From positions 1-50,701 of the forward strand of contig NZ_BAFY01000078.1 of NCBI RefSeq assembly GCF_000308555.1: DNA of 50,701 nucleotides, written 5' to 3'. The DNA comes from Nocardia cyriacigeorgica NBRC 100375. Lineage in GTDB: Bacteria; Actinomycetota; Actinomycetes; Mycobacteriales; Mycobacteriaceae. The position numbers were made by a program, and so were the translations under genes. Positions within the stretch are counted from its first letter, which is position 1; every line of letters starts with the position of its first letter. Below, one piece after another: positions 26,018 to 35,403 of this stretch. The notes under the pieces are model-generated. The model was given only the letters and a program-made list of their open reading frames with translations. It ran no database searches and had not been told where the DNA came from.

Positions 26018-29000
26018 GTGTTCAGCCGCATCGCCATCGTGAACCGGGGTGAGGCCGCCATGCGCCTCATCCACGCCGTCCGAGATCTGGCCGCGGCTAC
26101 CGCGCAGCCGATCGAAACCGTCGCGCTCTACACCGACGTCGACCGCAATGCCACATTCGTGCGCGAAGCCGATATCACCTACGACCTCGGCCCCGCCTCC
26201 GCGCGCCCCTACCTCGATCTGAAAGCGCTCGAACGCGCCCTCGTGGCGACCAAGGCCGACGCCGCGTGGGTGGGCTGGGGTTTCGTCGCGGAGGACCCGG
26301 CCTTCGCCGAATTGTGCGAACAGATCGGTGTCACATTCATCGGCCCGAGCCCGGACGCGATGCGCAAGCTCGGTGACAAGATCGGCGCGAAGCTCATCGC
26401 CGAGGAGGTCGGTGTACCGGTCGCGCCGTGGAGTCGCGGCGCGGTCGAGTCGGTGGAGGCGGCCGTCGCTGCCGCGGCCGAGATCGGCTACCCGCTGATG
26501 CTGAAGGCCACCGCGGGCGGCGGCGGCCGCGGAATCCGGAAGATCAACGACGAAGCCGAGCTCGTCGACGCCTACGAACGCACCAGCCAGGAGGCCGCGC
26601 GCGCCTTCGGCAGCGGCGTCGTCTTCCTGGAGCGCCTGGTCACCGGCGCCCGCCACGTCGAGGTCCAGGTGATCGCCGACGGTCAGGGCACCGCGTGGGC
26701 GCTGGGTGTGCGCGACTGCTCGGTGCAGCGGCGCAACCAGAAGATCATCGAGGAATCGGCCTCGCCGGTGCTGAGCCAGGAGCAGGCCGCCGAGCTGAAG
26801 GCCTCGGCGGAGCGGCTCGCGGTCGCGGTCGGTTACCGCGGCGCGGCCACCGTCGAGTTCCTCTACCACCCCGGTGACCAGCTGTTCGCCTTCCTCGAGG
26901 TCAACACCCGCCTCCAGGTCGAACATCCGATCACCGAATACACCACCGGCTTCGACCTCGTGCACGCGCAGCTGCATGTGGCCTCCGGTGGAAAGCTCGA
27001 AGGCGAGCCGCCGGCCGAACGCGGCCACGCCATCGAAGCCCGCCTGAACGCCGAAGACCCCGACCGCGATTTCGCGCCCGCTCCCGGCCGCATCGCACTG
27101 CTCGATCTGCCGGCCGGTCCGGGCATCCGCGTCGACACCGGCGTCAGCGAGGGCGACACCATCCCGGCCGACTTCGACTCGATGATCGCCAAGATCATCG
27201 CCTACGGCCGCGACCGCGAGCAGGCCCTCGGCCGGCTGCGCCGGGCGGTCTCGCAGACCCGCGTCATCATCGAAGGCGGCGCCACCAACAAGAGCTTCGT
27301 GCTCGACCTGCTCGATCAGCCCGAGGTGATCGACGCCAGCGCCGACACCGGTTGGATCGACCGGGTGCGCGGCGAGGGCCGGCTGGTCTCGCAGCGGCAT
27401 TCGGCCGTCGCGCTGGCCGCCGCCGCGATCGAGGCCTATGAGGAAGAAGAGCGCGCCGAGCGGCACCGGCTGCTGTCCACGGCCTCCGGTGGACGTCCGC
27501 AGGTGCAGCACGAGAGCGGCCGCCCGCTCGATCTGAAGCTGCGCGGCGTCGGCTACCGGGTGCGGGTGGCGCGGATCGGCGCGCACCGGTTCCGCATCGG
27601 CATCGAGGCCGGCAGCGATATCCGCACCGCCGACGTCGACCTCGAACGCTTCGATCAGCACACCGGGCAGATCGTCGTCAACGGCATCCGCTATCGCCTG
27701 GTCACCGGCACCCACGGTCCGGTGCACCTGGTCGACGTCGACGGGGTGACCCACCGGGTCAGCCGCGATGAGGGCGGTGTCGTCCGCTCGCCCGCGCCCG
27801 CGCTGGTCGTCGCGACGCCGCTGCAGGTCGGCGACGAGGTCGAGGCCGGTGCCCCGGTGCTGGTGCTGGAGAGCATGAAGATGGAAACGGTGCTGCGCGC
27901 GCCGTTCCGGGCCCGGCTCAAGGAATGCTCGGTGTCGGTCGGCACCCAGGTGGAGGCCGGTGCGCCGATGCTGCGGCTGGAGCCGCTCGGCGACGACACC
28001 GAGGCCGTCGGCACCACCGCGAACGAGCCGGTGGAGCTGGACCTGCCCGCCAGCCAGGCCGGCACCCAGCCGCACGAGCGGCTGGTGCGTGGCCAGCAGG
28101 ACATGCGCAGCCTGCTGCTCGGCTTCGACGTCGACCCGCACGACGACCGCCGCGTCGTCCAGGACTATCTGGCCGCGCGCCGGGAAGCCATCGCCGACAA
28201 CCGCAGGCCGCTGGCCGAGGAACTCGAGCTGATCGAGGTGTTCGCCGACCTCGCCGAGTTGAGCCACAACCGGACCTGGGGCGACGACGGCGGCCACGCG
28301 CACGTGCACAGTGCCCGCGAGTACTTCCACACCTATCTGCAGAGCCTCGACGTGGAGCGGGCCGGGCTGCCGGAGTCGTACCGCGCCAAGCTCGCCCGGG
28401 CGCTCGGGCATTACGGCGTCACCGAACTGGATCGCACGCCCGATCTGGAAGCCGCGGTGTTCCGGATCTTCCTCGCCCAGCAGCGTCCCGCCGACACCGT
28501 CATGGTGATCACCACCCTGCTGCGCGAGTGGCTCGGCGAGCCGGTGCCGGACGCGGCCCTGCGTGAGCCGGTCGGCCTGGCGCTGGAACGACTGGTGGCG
28601 GCGACGCAGGTGCGGTTCCCGGTGATCGCCGACCTGACCCGCGGACTGGTCTACGCCTGGTACGGCCAGCCGCTGCTGCGGCGCAACCGTGCCCGCGTGT
28701 ACGCCAACGTCCGCAAGCACCTGAGCTACCTGGACGCCAATCCGCAGGCTCCCGATCGCGCCGAACGCCTCGGCGAGATGGTGCGCAGCACCGAACCGCT
28801 GGTGCGGCTGCTCGGACAGCGGCTGGTGCGTGGCGCCGCCGACAACACGGTCATGCTCGAGGTGCTGACCCGGCGCTACTACGGCAACAAGGACCTCGTC
28901 GACGTCCGCACGCACGAGGCGAACGGCTGCACCTTCGTGATCGCCGAGCGTCGCGGGCTGACGCTGGTGTCGGCCGCGGTGAGCTTCGACGCCCTCGACT

Positions 29001-31480
29001 CGGTGGTGGCCGGGCTGGCCGAGCTCGCCGATGGCGCCGCCTCCATCGAGGCCGATATCTACCTGGCCTGGGAACGGCAGCCGGAGGACTTCGACGAGAT
29101 GGCCGCGGCGCTGCAAGACAAGTTCAGCGCGCAACAGCTGCCGAACCAGGTGCATCGCATCACCGCCACGGTCGCGGGCAGCAACGGTGCGGTTATGCAC
29201 CACCACTTCACCTTCCGTCCGTCGGCCACCGGGATGGACGAGGAGCGGCTGATCCGCGGTCTGCACCCGTACATCGCGGAGCGGATGCAGATGAAGCGGC
29301 TGCGCAAGTTCGACCTGACGCGGCTGCCGTCCTCGGATGAAGAGGTCTATCTGTTCCGCTGCGTCGCCAAGGAGAACGCCTCCGACGAGCGGCTGATCGC
29401 CTTCACCCAGGTGCGTGACCTGGCCGCGCTGCGTGAACACGACGGCAGGCTGCTCGCCCTGCCGACCGCCGAGTCCACCCTCGCCGCCTGCGTCGACGGC
29501 ATCCGCCGCGCGCAGTCGCTGCGGGGCTCGGGCAACCGGCTGCACACCAACCGCATCGTGATGTACATCTGGCCGCCGCTGGATCTCACCGAGGCGGAGC
29601 TGGGGACGATCGTCGAACGCGTGGAACCGACCACCGCAGGCGCCGGGCTGGAGGAGATCCTGCTCATCGCGCGCCGCCCCGATCCGAAGACCGGCGAGCT
29701 GGTCAAGATCGTGGTGCGGATCGGTTTCGATGCTCCCGGCTGGACCCAGGTCACCGTCGGTGAACGGACCGACGATCCGGTCGAGCCGATCGACGAGTAC
29801 CGCCAGAAGGTGTTGCGCGCCGCGGCCCGCAACACCGTCTACCCGTACGAGCTCACCGGTCTGCTCGGCGACTTCACCGAGTACGACCTCGACGAGAACC
29901 ATGCGCTGGTTCCGGTCGATCGGCCCAAGGGCCGCAACACTGCCGCGATGGTCGCCGGTGTGGTCACCGCGCCGACCGAGCGGCATCCACAGGGTGTCAC
30001 CCGGGTGGTGCTGCTCGGCGATCCGACCAAGTCGCTGGGCGCGCTGTCGGAGCCGGAGTGCCGCCGGGTGATCGCCGCCCTGGGTCTGGCCGAGCAGATG
30101 CAGGTGCCGCTGGAGTGGTACGCCCTGTCCTCCGGTGCGCGGATCTCGATGAAGTCCGGTACCGAGAACATGGACTGGGTGGCGGCCGCGCTCAAGCGCA
30201 TCGTCGAATTCACCCAGGACGGTGGCGAGATCAATATCGTCGTCGCGGGCATCAACGTCGGTGCGCAGCCGTACTGGAACGCCGAGGCGACGATGCTCAT
30301 GCACACCAAGGGCATCCTGGTGATGACGCCGGATTCGGCGATGGTGCTCACCGGCAAGCAGGCGCTCGACTTCTCCGGCGGTGTGTCGGCCGAGGACAAC
30401 TTCGGCATCGGCGGGTACGACCGGGTGATGGGTCCCAACGGGCAGGCGCAGTACTGGGCGCCGAACCTGGCCGCGGCACAGGAGATCCTGATGTCGCACT
30501 ACGACCACACCTACATCGCACCCGGCGAGCAGGCGCCGCGGCGGGCGCAGACCTCCGATCCGTTCGATCGCGACGTCTCCGGTTTCCCGCACACGATGGC
30601 CGACAGCGACTTCACCACCGTCGGCGAGATCTTCTCCGCGACCGCCAACCCGGATCGCAAGAAGCCCTTCGATATTCGCACGGTCATGCGGGCGCTGTCG
30701 GACCAGGATCATCCGGTGCTCGAGCGGTGGGCAGGCATGGCGGACGCGGAGACGGCCGTCGTGCAGGACGCGCATCTCGGCGGAATCCCGGTGTGCCTGC
30801 TCGGTATCGAGTCGCGCAGTATTCCGCGGCGCGGTTTCCCGTCCACGGACGGCCCGGATACCTACACCGCGGGCACGCTGTTCCCGCGCTCGTCGAAGAA
30901 GGCCGCGCGGGCGATCAACGCGGCCAGCGGCAATCGTCCGCTGGTGGTGCTGGCGAACCTGTCGGGCTTCGACGGCTCACCGGAGTCGATGCGCAAACTG
31001 CAGTTGGAGTACGGCGCCGAGATCGGCCGCGCGATCGTCAACTTCCGTGGGCCGATCGTGTTCTGCGTGATCTCGCGCTATCACGGCGGCGCGTTCGTGG
31101 TGTTCTCCAAGGCGCTCAACCCGAATATGACGGTGCTGGCGCTGGAGGGCTCGTTCGCCTCGGTGCTCGGCGGTGCACCGGCCGCCGCGGCCGTGTTCTC
31201 CGGTGAGGTGAACGCGCGCACCGCGGCCGATCCGCGCATCCAGGATCTGGAGACGCGCGCCGCCAACGCCGCGGGCACCGATCGTGCCGAGCTCACCGCC
31301 GAACTCGACGAGCTCAGGTCGTCGGTGCGCGCGGAGAAACTCGGTGATGTGGCAGCGGAATTCGACAAGGTGCACAACATCCACCGGGCCGTGGAGGTGG
31401 GCTCGGTGGACGCGGTGATCCGCGCCGCCGAACTGCGTCCGCGCATCATCGAAGCGATCGAGGCGCGTCTGGGGAGCTGA
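26018..31480 (+). CDS. Single-chain multidomain acetyl-CoA carboxylase
   Basis: A 1820-residue protein uniting all activities of acyl-CoA carboxylase in one chain, making malonyl-CoA or a longer carboxylated acyl-CoA for lipid synthesis. Domains in order: biotin carboxylase with ATP-grasp (residues 1-~460; glycine-rich ATAGGGGRGIRKI, and EVNTRLQVEHPITE), a linker, biotin carboxyl carrier with V-L-E-S-M-K-M (biotinyl Lys ~621), a long helical central domain (~700-1250), and carboxyltransferase (~1250-1820; with GARISMKSG, GVSAEDNFGIGGYDR and SRYHGGAFVVFSK). The order is that of eukaryotic acetyl-CoA carboxylase, unlike the multi-subunit enzymes typical of actinomycetes, though fused forms are known in this group. 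The GTG at 26018 has AAGGAG upstream. Confidence 0.9.
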   Translation: MFSRIAIVNRGEAAMRLIHAVRDLAAATAQPIETVALYTDVDRNATFVREADITYDLGPASARPYLDLKALERALVATKADAAWVGWGFVAEDPAFAELCEQIGVTFIGPSPDAMRKLGDKIGAKLIAEEVGVPVAPWSRGAVESVEAAVAAAAEIGYPLMLKATAGGGGRGIRKINDEAELVDAYERTSQEAARAFGSGVVFLERLVTGARHVEVQVIADGQGTAWALGVRDCSVQRRNQKIIEESASPVLSQEQAAELKASAERLAVAVGYRGAATVEFLYHPGDQLFAFLEVNTRLQVEHPITEYTTGFDLVHAQLHVASGGKLEGEPPAERGHAIEARLNAEDPDRDFAPAPGRIALLDLPAGPGIRVDTGVSEGDTIPADFDSMIAKIIAYGRDREQALGRLRRAVSQTRVIIEGGATNKSFVLDLLDQPEVIDASADTGWIDRVRGEGRLVSQRHSAVALAAAAIEAYEEEERAERHRLLSTASGGRPQVQHESGRPLDLKLRGVGYRVRVARIGAHRFRIGIEAGSDIRTADVDLERFDQHTGQIVVNGIRYRLVTGTHGPVHLVDVDGVTHRVSRDEGGVVRSPAPALVVATPLQVGDEVEAGAPVLVLESMKMETVLRAPFRARLKECSVSVGTQVEAGAPMLRLEPLGDDTEAVGTTANEPVELDLPASQAGTQPHERLVRGQQDMRSLLLGFDVDPHDDRRVVQDYLAARREAIADNRRPLAEELELIEVFADLAELSHNRTWGDDGGHAHVHSAREYFHTYLQSLDVERAGLPESYRAKLARALGHYGVTELDRTPDLEAAVFRIFLAQQRPADTVMVITTLLREWLGEPVPDAALREPVGLALERLVAATQVRFPVIADLTRGLVYAWYGQPLLRRNRARVYANVRKHLSYLDANPQAPDRAERLGEMVRSTEPLVRLLGQRLVRGAADNTVMLEVLTRRYYGNKDLVDVRTHEANGCTFVIAERRGLTLVSAAVSFDALDSVVAGLAELADGAASIEADIYLAWERQPEDFDEMAAALQDKFSAQQLPNQVHRITATVAGSNGAVMHHHFTFRPSATGMDEERLIRGLHPYIAERMQMKRLRKFDLTRLPSSDEEVYLFRCVAKENASDERLIAFTQVRDLAALREHDGRLLALPTAESTLAACVDGIRRAQSLRGSGNRLHTNRIVMYIWPPLDLTEAELGTIVERVEPTTAGAGLEEILLIARRPDPKTGELVKIVVRIGFDAPGWTQVTVGERTDDPVEPIDEYRQKVLRAAARNTVYPYELTGLLGDFTEYDLDENHALVPVDRPKGRNTAAMVAGVVTAPTERHPQGVTRVVLLGDPTKSLGALSEPECRRVIAALGLAEQMQVPLEWYALSSGARISMKSGTENMDWVAAALKRIVEFTQDGGEINIVVAGINVGAQPYWNAEATMLMHTKGILVMTPDSAMVLTGKQALDFSGGVSAEDNFGIGGYDRVMGPNGQAQYWAPNLAAAQEILMSHYDHTYIAPGEQAPRRAQTSDPFDRDVSGFPHTMADSDFTTVGEIFSATANPDRKKPFDIRTVMRALSDQDHPVLERWAGMADAETAVVQDAHLGGIPVCLLGIESRSIPRRGFPSTDGPDTYTAGTLFPRSSKKAARAINAASGNRPLVVLANLSGFDGSPESMRKLQLEYGAEIGRAIVNFRGPIVFCVISRYHGGAFVVFSKALNPNMTVLALEGSFASVLGGAPAAAAVFSGEVNARTAADPRIQDLETRAANAAGTDRAELTAELDELRSSVRAEKLGDVAAEFDKVHNIHRAVEVGSVDAVIRAAELRPRIIEAIEARLGS

Positions 31481-31519
31481 TCCGGTCGACCGCTGATCAG
31501 CGGTTGGATCGAGCGAAGT

Positions 31520-31554
31520 GACGGTGGTCAGGCTGAGGCAGCCTGACCACCGTC
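31520..31554. terminator. Perfect bidirectional terminator hairpin
   Basis: Sixteen-bp perfect arms GACGGTGGTCAGGCTG and CAGCCTGACCACCGTC with a 3-nt loop, followed by GTCATTT. It separates the carboxylase gene from the convergent ArsR gene. Confidence 0.85.
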
Positions 31555-31613
31555 GTCATTTCGCGACACGACGTCGACCGCTCGGCACGCGATCCTGGCC
31601 GCGGGGCCGGCCC

Positions 31614-32015
31614 TCACGCAGGCCGGGACTCGCGGCCGGTCGACTCGTCCGAGCGGGCGGAACCGGCTCGCCGCGCCCGCTTCCCACGCGCCACTTCCGT
31701 GGCCAGCGCGTCGAGGGGTTGCGCGAACTGCGCCAGCGGGTCGGCCAGCCCGGCCAGCCACGCCCGAGCCGCCTCGACGCCCACCGGATCCACCGCGTAC
31801 AGCCTGCGGTTTCCCTCGGCGCGGACGGTGACCAGCCCGGCATCGCGCAGCACCTTCAGATGCTGGGAGACGCCGGGCTGGGAGATCGCGGTGTGCTCCT
31901 GAACGGCGGCGACGACCGTGCCGGCCGGCTGTTCGCCACCGGCCACCAGTTCGAGGATGCGGCGGCGCACCGGGTCGCCGAGCGCCTCGAAGATCTTCTT
32001 CGCAGCTGAGCTCAT
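31614..32015 (-). CDS. ArsR-family regulator (SdpR-like, non-metal type)
   Basis: A 133-residue winged-helix protein: MSSAAKKIFEALGDPVRRRI, LELVAGGEQPAGTVVAAVQE and HTAISQPGVSQHLKVLRDAG, ending in a basic Arg/Ala-rich tail. It has no cysteine metal box and no SmtB alpha5 motif, so it is probably not a metal sensor. Its ATG overlaps the stop of the upstream SRPBCC gene by one base (TGATG), giving a two-gene operon. Pairing of such a regulator with an SRPBCC protein and an upstream palindrome is a common actinobacterial arrangement in which the regulator represses its own operon. Confidence 0.88.
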   Translation of the reverse strand: MSSAAKKIFEALGDPVRRRILELVAGGEQPAGTVVAAVQEHTAISQPGVSQHLKVLRDAGLVTVRAEGNRRLYAVDPVGVEAARAWLAGLADPLAQFAQPLDALATEVARGKRARRAGSARSDESTGRESRPA

Positions 32016-32671
32016 CAGGATTCGGGGCCCTCCTCGGGCTCCACGGTGTAGAAGGTGATGGTCTGCTCGGCGGCGGCGTGCGCCTCGGCCGGATCGTCAC
32101 CGGCGGCGATGGCCGCCTCGGCCCAGCCGGTCGCGGCCGTGCGGACGAATTCCGTTCCTTCGGGTGTGGTCGGGAACGTCAAGCCCTCGTTGGGATCGAC
32201 CGGCTCCCCGGTGGACAGGTGCAGGCCGAGTGCCATCATCACCAGGTCCCAGCCCACGCCCACCGCGCCGGGTCCGTACTGCTTCCACATGCCCGGATCG
32301 ACCGGCGCCTCGTGCGTCAATTGCAGCAGTGTGCCGGCATCGGTGGCGGCGAGGCTGACCTCCACCCACGACACCTGCGGGCCCATCTCCCAGGTCAGCG
32401 CGAAGGACTCCGGCTCCGCACACCGTTCGATCACCCCGCCGGCATTCCCCTCGAGCTGATAGCGTCCGCCGACCTTCAGCTCCCCGGTGACCGGAAGGAA
32501 CCATCGGGGGATCCGCTCGGCGGTGGTCAGCGCGTCCCACAGATCCTCCCGATCCGTGGGGTAGCTCCGTCGCGCGATCGCGATCTTGGTCGGCGCTCCA
32601 TCCCGTTCGCCGTTTCGTACCTCACGTACCACGAGCCCGGCAACGGCAACGGGGTCGGTCAGCAATGGCAT
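32015..32671 (-). CDS. SRPBCC (AHSA1-type) domain protein
   Basis: A 218-residue protein with the START-like/AHSA1 fold: IAIARRSYPTDREDLWDALT, ERIPRWFLPVTGELKVGGRY, GGVIERCAEPESFALTWEMG and WVEVSLAATDAGTLLQLTHE. Such proteins bind hydrophobic ligands or assist chaperones; the ligand here is unknown. A C-terminal extension of about 60 residues is acidic. The ATG at 32671 follows AAGGAGG. It is the first gene of the operon with the ArsR regulator. Confidence 0.88.
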   Translation of the reverse strand: MPLLTDPVAVAGLVVREVRNGERDGAPTKIAIARRSYPTDREDLWDALTTAERIPRWFLPVTGELKVGGRYQLEGNAGGVIERCAEPESFALTWEMGPQVSWVEVSLAATDAGTLLQLTHEAPVDPGMWKQYGPGAVGVGWDLVMMALGLHLSTGEPVDPNEGLTFPTTPEGTEFVRTAATGWAEAAIAAGDDPAEAHAAAEQTITFYTVEPEEGPES

Positions 32672-32687
32672 GTCAACAACCTCCTTG

Positions 32688-32705
32688 TATAAGTTAGAAC
32701 TTATA
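32688..32705. promoter_or_regulatory. ArsR operator TATAAGTTAGAACTTATA
   Basis: An 18-bp palindrome with perfect 8-bp arms around AG lies just upstream of the ribosome binding site of the SRPBCC-ArsR operon, where the -10 region would be. Its position means the bound repressor would block transcription directly. Confidence 0.75.
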
Positions 32706-32983
32706 GTAGCGCGGATGCCTGATCGTGTCACCAGTCGAAGAAGATCGGTGTCGTCGTGGTTTGTGGTGGCAGATGCCGGGTAGTAGCCACCGTGTAGCTG
32801 ATCATGGCGTCACCGCCGCTGAGGCTACCGACGAGACCGCCGGACAGGCGCCGTCTCGTCGATGGGCCGGACCGTCCGGCTCGACAGATATCGGCGCATC
32901 GATGTGCCGACACAGCAGACCGCGGCGTAAGGCCGCATACCCGGCCCGTCGTCGCTCCTTCGCTCCACAACGAGGAGGAAGAC

Positions 32984-33775
32984 ATGGCTCAACAAGTAGA
33001 AGATCTGATCGGCGATGTCGTCTACGACCCTGGTGGCGACAAGATCGGCAAAGTCAAACGCGTATACGTCGACAACAGTTCGGGTCAGCCGACCTGGGCG
33101 GCAGTGAGTACCGGCCTGTTCCGAGACGATTCTCTCGTGCCGCTGGCGGGTGCCCGCGTCCGGGAGGACTCCGACGAGGTACAGGTGAGTGTCGGAAAAG
33201 AAGCGGTGAAGTCGGCGCCGCACCTCGAACGGGACGGCCTGATCACTCCGGAAGCCGAATCGGAGCTGTTCGTCCACTACGGCATCGACCCCGGCCATGC
33301 CGGCTGGGAAGAGTACGGCAGGCATGCCGCACCCGCCGGTGGAGCCGCCGGAATGGCAGGAACCGAACAAGGTATCGCCGGCCGCACCGGCCGCGCCGAC
33401 AGCGATGACGCCATGGTGCGCTCGGAGGAACGACTGGACGTCGACACCGAGCAGCAAGTGGCCGGCAAGGCCCGGCTGCGCAAGTACGTGGTGACCGAGG
33501 AACAATCCATCACCGTGCCGACGACGCATGAGGAGGTCCGGATCGAACGCGAGCCGATCACCGACCCCTCCGCGGTCTCCGGTGATATCGGGGATGACGA
33601 GCGCGAGGTCACGCTGCACGAGGACCGCGTGACGGCGCACAAGGAATCGGTGCCGGTCGAACAGGTCCGGCTCGCGGTGGACGAGGTCCCCGAGGAGCAA
33701 ACCGTCTCCGACACCGTCCGCAAGGAACGTATCGACACCGAAGGAGTCGACCCGGAGCAGCGGCACCGCCGCTGA
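32984..33775 (+). CDS. PRC-barrel and DUF2382 domain stress protein
   Basis: A 263-residue soluble protein. Residues 1-75 are a PRC barrel (EDLIGDVVYDPGGDKIGKVK, VYVDNSSGQPTWAAVSTGLF). After a Gly/Ala-rich linker, residues 135-250 form a DUF2382 domain, rich in charged residues (SEERLDVDTEQQVAGKARLR, KYVVTEEQSITVPTTHEEV, REPITDP). Such proteins accompany stress responses in actinobacteria; the biochemical role is unknown. The ATG at 32984 has GAGGAGG upstream. The 278 bp before it hold no other gene that I can see. A strong terminator follows. Confidence 0.85.
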   Translation: MAQQVEDLIGDVVYDPGGDKIGKVKRVYVDNSSGQPTWAAVSTGLFRDDSLVPLAGARVREDSDEVQVSVGKEAVKSAPHLERDGLITPEAESELFVHYGIDPGHAGWEEYGRHAAPAGGAAGMAGTEQGIAGRTGRADSDDAMVRSEERLDVDTEQQVAGKARLRKYVVTEEQSITVPTTHEEVRIEREPITDPSAVSGDIGDDEREVTLHEDRVTAHKESVPVEQVRLAVDEVPEEQTVSDTVRKERIDTEGVDPEQRHRR

Positions 33776-33796
33776 CCCGGTATCGACCGCCGCCGA

Positions 33797-33828
33797 AGCG
33801 GCCCGGGGCATTCGGGTCCCGGGCCGCT
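33797..33828. terminator. Bidirectional terminator hairpin
   Basis: Eleven-bp perfect arms AGCGGCCCGGG and CCCGGGCCGCT with a 10-nt loop, between the convergent DUF2382 and lipase genes. Confidence 0.75.
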
Positions 33829-33832
33829 CGGT

Positions 33833-35164
33833 TCAGTCGAATGTGCAGCCTGCCACGGGCTTTCCGGCGAGGCGGTCGAGCAGATAGGTGATCGCGTTGT
33901 CGGGGCCGAAGCCGTCGATGATCTCGGGCCCGAAGTGGTTGCCGAAGGTGGTGCCGGGGGCGATGGGCGGTAGGTCGTTGGTGCGGAAGGTGACCGTCGC
34001 GCCCTTGGCGCACCAGTCCTGAGCCAGTTGGCGACCCTGTCCGTAGGGGACGGTGTCGTCATTGCGGCCGTGGGTGATGAAGACCGGGCTGGTGGGGGTG
34101 AGGCTGCCGATGCGCTGCTCGCGCAGGATGCGGTCGGCGGCGGGCAGCTCACGCAGATGGTCGAGCAGCGGCCTGCCGTCGACGGTCATATCGCTGGTCC
34201 GGGCGAAGGGATGTTTGGCGATGATGTCGGCGATGCATTCGGTGCGCACGCTGTCGAGTAGGGCGCGCCCGGCCGGCGTCGTCAATTCGTCGACGATCCT
34301 GCGCAGTTCGGGGTAGCGGTCGGTGAAACCGTTGATCGCGAAGCCGATGGCGGCACCGATCAGGTTGCCGTCGATCTGGCCGACCACCTGCATCAGGTCG
34401 GCGGTCGGCGCACCGGCCCACGTGCCCTTCAGGTTGAGTTCGGGCGCGTAGCTCGGCTGCATTTCCGCTGCTGCCGCTGCCGCTCCGCCGCCCTGGGAGT
34501 AGCCCCAGATGGCAAGCGGCGTATCGGATCCGCTGCCGGCCAGGACGTTGGCGGCGCGGGCGGCGTCGAGCACGGCGTGCGCCTGTTCGATCCGATTGGC
34601 GTAGGTGTGCACGCCCGGCGTGCCGAGCCCGATGTAATCGGTGACGAATACGCGCGCGCCCAGCGCGTTCCACGCCGCGGCCGACATCGATTCCTGATTC
34701 GCCGACAGCGACACCGGCTCGGTGCTGACGTGCATTCCGGTGCTGAAGGCCAGCGACAGTGCGCACTGATCGCCCTGCCCGACCGTGCCCGGCGCGATGA
34801 CGATGGTCGGACGTTCGCCGGCACCTCGCCACGGCTGGGTCGCGTCGATGAAGGTTCCGGTGACGGGCACCGGCACGTCGTGCTGGGTGCGCGAGCTGAA
34901 CATGACTCGCTGCGCCTGCACCGGCCGGCCCTCGGCGCCGGGAGCCATCGTGAACAGCGGCATCGGCTCGGTCTTGACGATCGCGCCGCGCTCGGCGGGA
35001 ATCTCGGCCGGGGGAGTATAGAAATCGGGGACGGCGGTGGCGGTCGCGGCGGTATGGACGCCGGCCGCCATGCTCAGGCAGGCGACCACGCCTGCGGTGA
35101 TCGCCTGCCGGATGCGCCGGTGTCGTCTGCGGGTCGGGTGCGTGCCATGGTGCTGTGGCTGCAT
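33833..35164 (-). CDS. Secreted lipase (LIP family)
   Basis: A 443-residue secreted alpha/beta-hydrolase of the fungal/actinobacterial LIP lipase family. A long basic N-region (RRRHRRIRQ) and hydrophobic core AITAGVVACLSMAAGVHTAA form a Sec signal, with possible cleavage near ATATAVPDF. The nucleophile elbow is IWGYSQGGGAA; the catalytic aspartate and histidine are likely in THGRNDDTVPYGQG and FGNHFGPE. It would hydrolyse acylglycerols outside the cell. It is divergent from the TetR gene at 35404, with two TetR-type operators in the gap. Confidence 0.88.
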   Translation of the reverse strand: MQPQHHGTHPTRRRHRRIRQAITAGVVACLSMAAGVHTAATATAVPDFYTPPAEIPAERGAIVKTEPMPLFTMAPGAEGRPVQAQRVMFSSRTQHDVPVPVTGTFIDATQPWRGAGERPTIVIAPGTVGQGDQCALSLAFSTGMHVSTEPVSLSANQESMSAAAWNALGARVFVTDYIGLGTPGVHTYANRIEQAHAVLDAARAANVLAGSGSDTPLAIWGYSQGGGAAAAAAEMQPSYAPELNLKGTWAGAPTADLMQVVGQIDGNLIGAAIGFAINGFTDRYPELRRIVDELTTPAGRALLDSVRTECIADIIAKHPFARTSDMTVDGRPLLDHLRELPAADRILREQRIGSLTPTSPVFITHGRNDDTVPYGQGRQLAQDWCAKGATVTFRTNDLPPIAPGTTFGNHFGPEIIDGFGPDNAITYLLDRLAGKPVAGCTFD

Positions 35165-35344
35165 GGATCTTCTTTCTGAGGCCAGGCGCCCCTCGGCTGC
35201 CTGCGCGATGGCCGGATCCGGTGGATCACGGTGCGGCGTCGCGGAATTCGGCGTCGGGTTGGCCGACCCCCCGGCAACGCGTGGTGGATAGCCGCACTCA
35301 TCGGCCCATGTGACGGGCCGCGGATGTGAAGCGGCTCACCAGAG

Positions 35345-35381
35345 GGTAACACGGTTACCCAGAGCTGGTAACCCCGTTACC
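35345..35381. promoter_or_regulatory. Two tandem operators GGTAACNNNGTTACC
   Basis: Perfect 15-bp inverted repeats at 35345-35359 and 35367-35381, centres 22 bp apart (about two helical turns), lie just before the TetR gene and in the lipase/TetR divergent gap. Cooperative binding of two TetR dimers is likely. Confidence 0.8.
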
Positions 35382-35403
35382 GAGCGGCCGGATTACTGTC
35401 ACC

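Noticed and set aside
25754..30775. A 1673-codon open frame antisense to the acetyl-CoA carboxylase
   Set aside because: It is rich in His, Arg, Gly and Gln with no domain pattern and mirrors a gene with strong motifs. Such shadows are expected in high-GC coding DNA.
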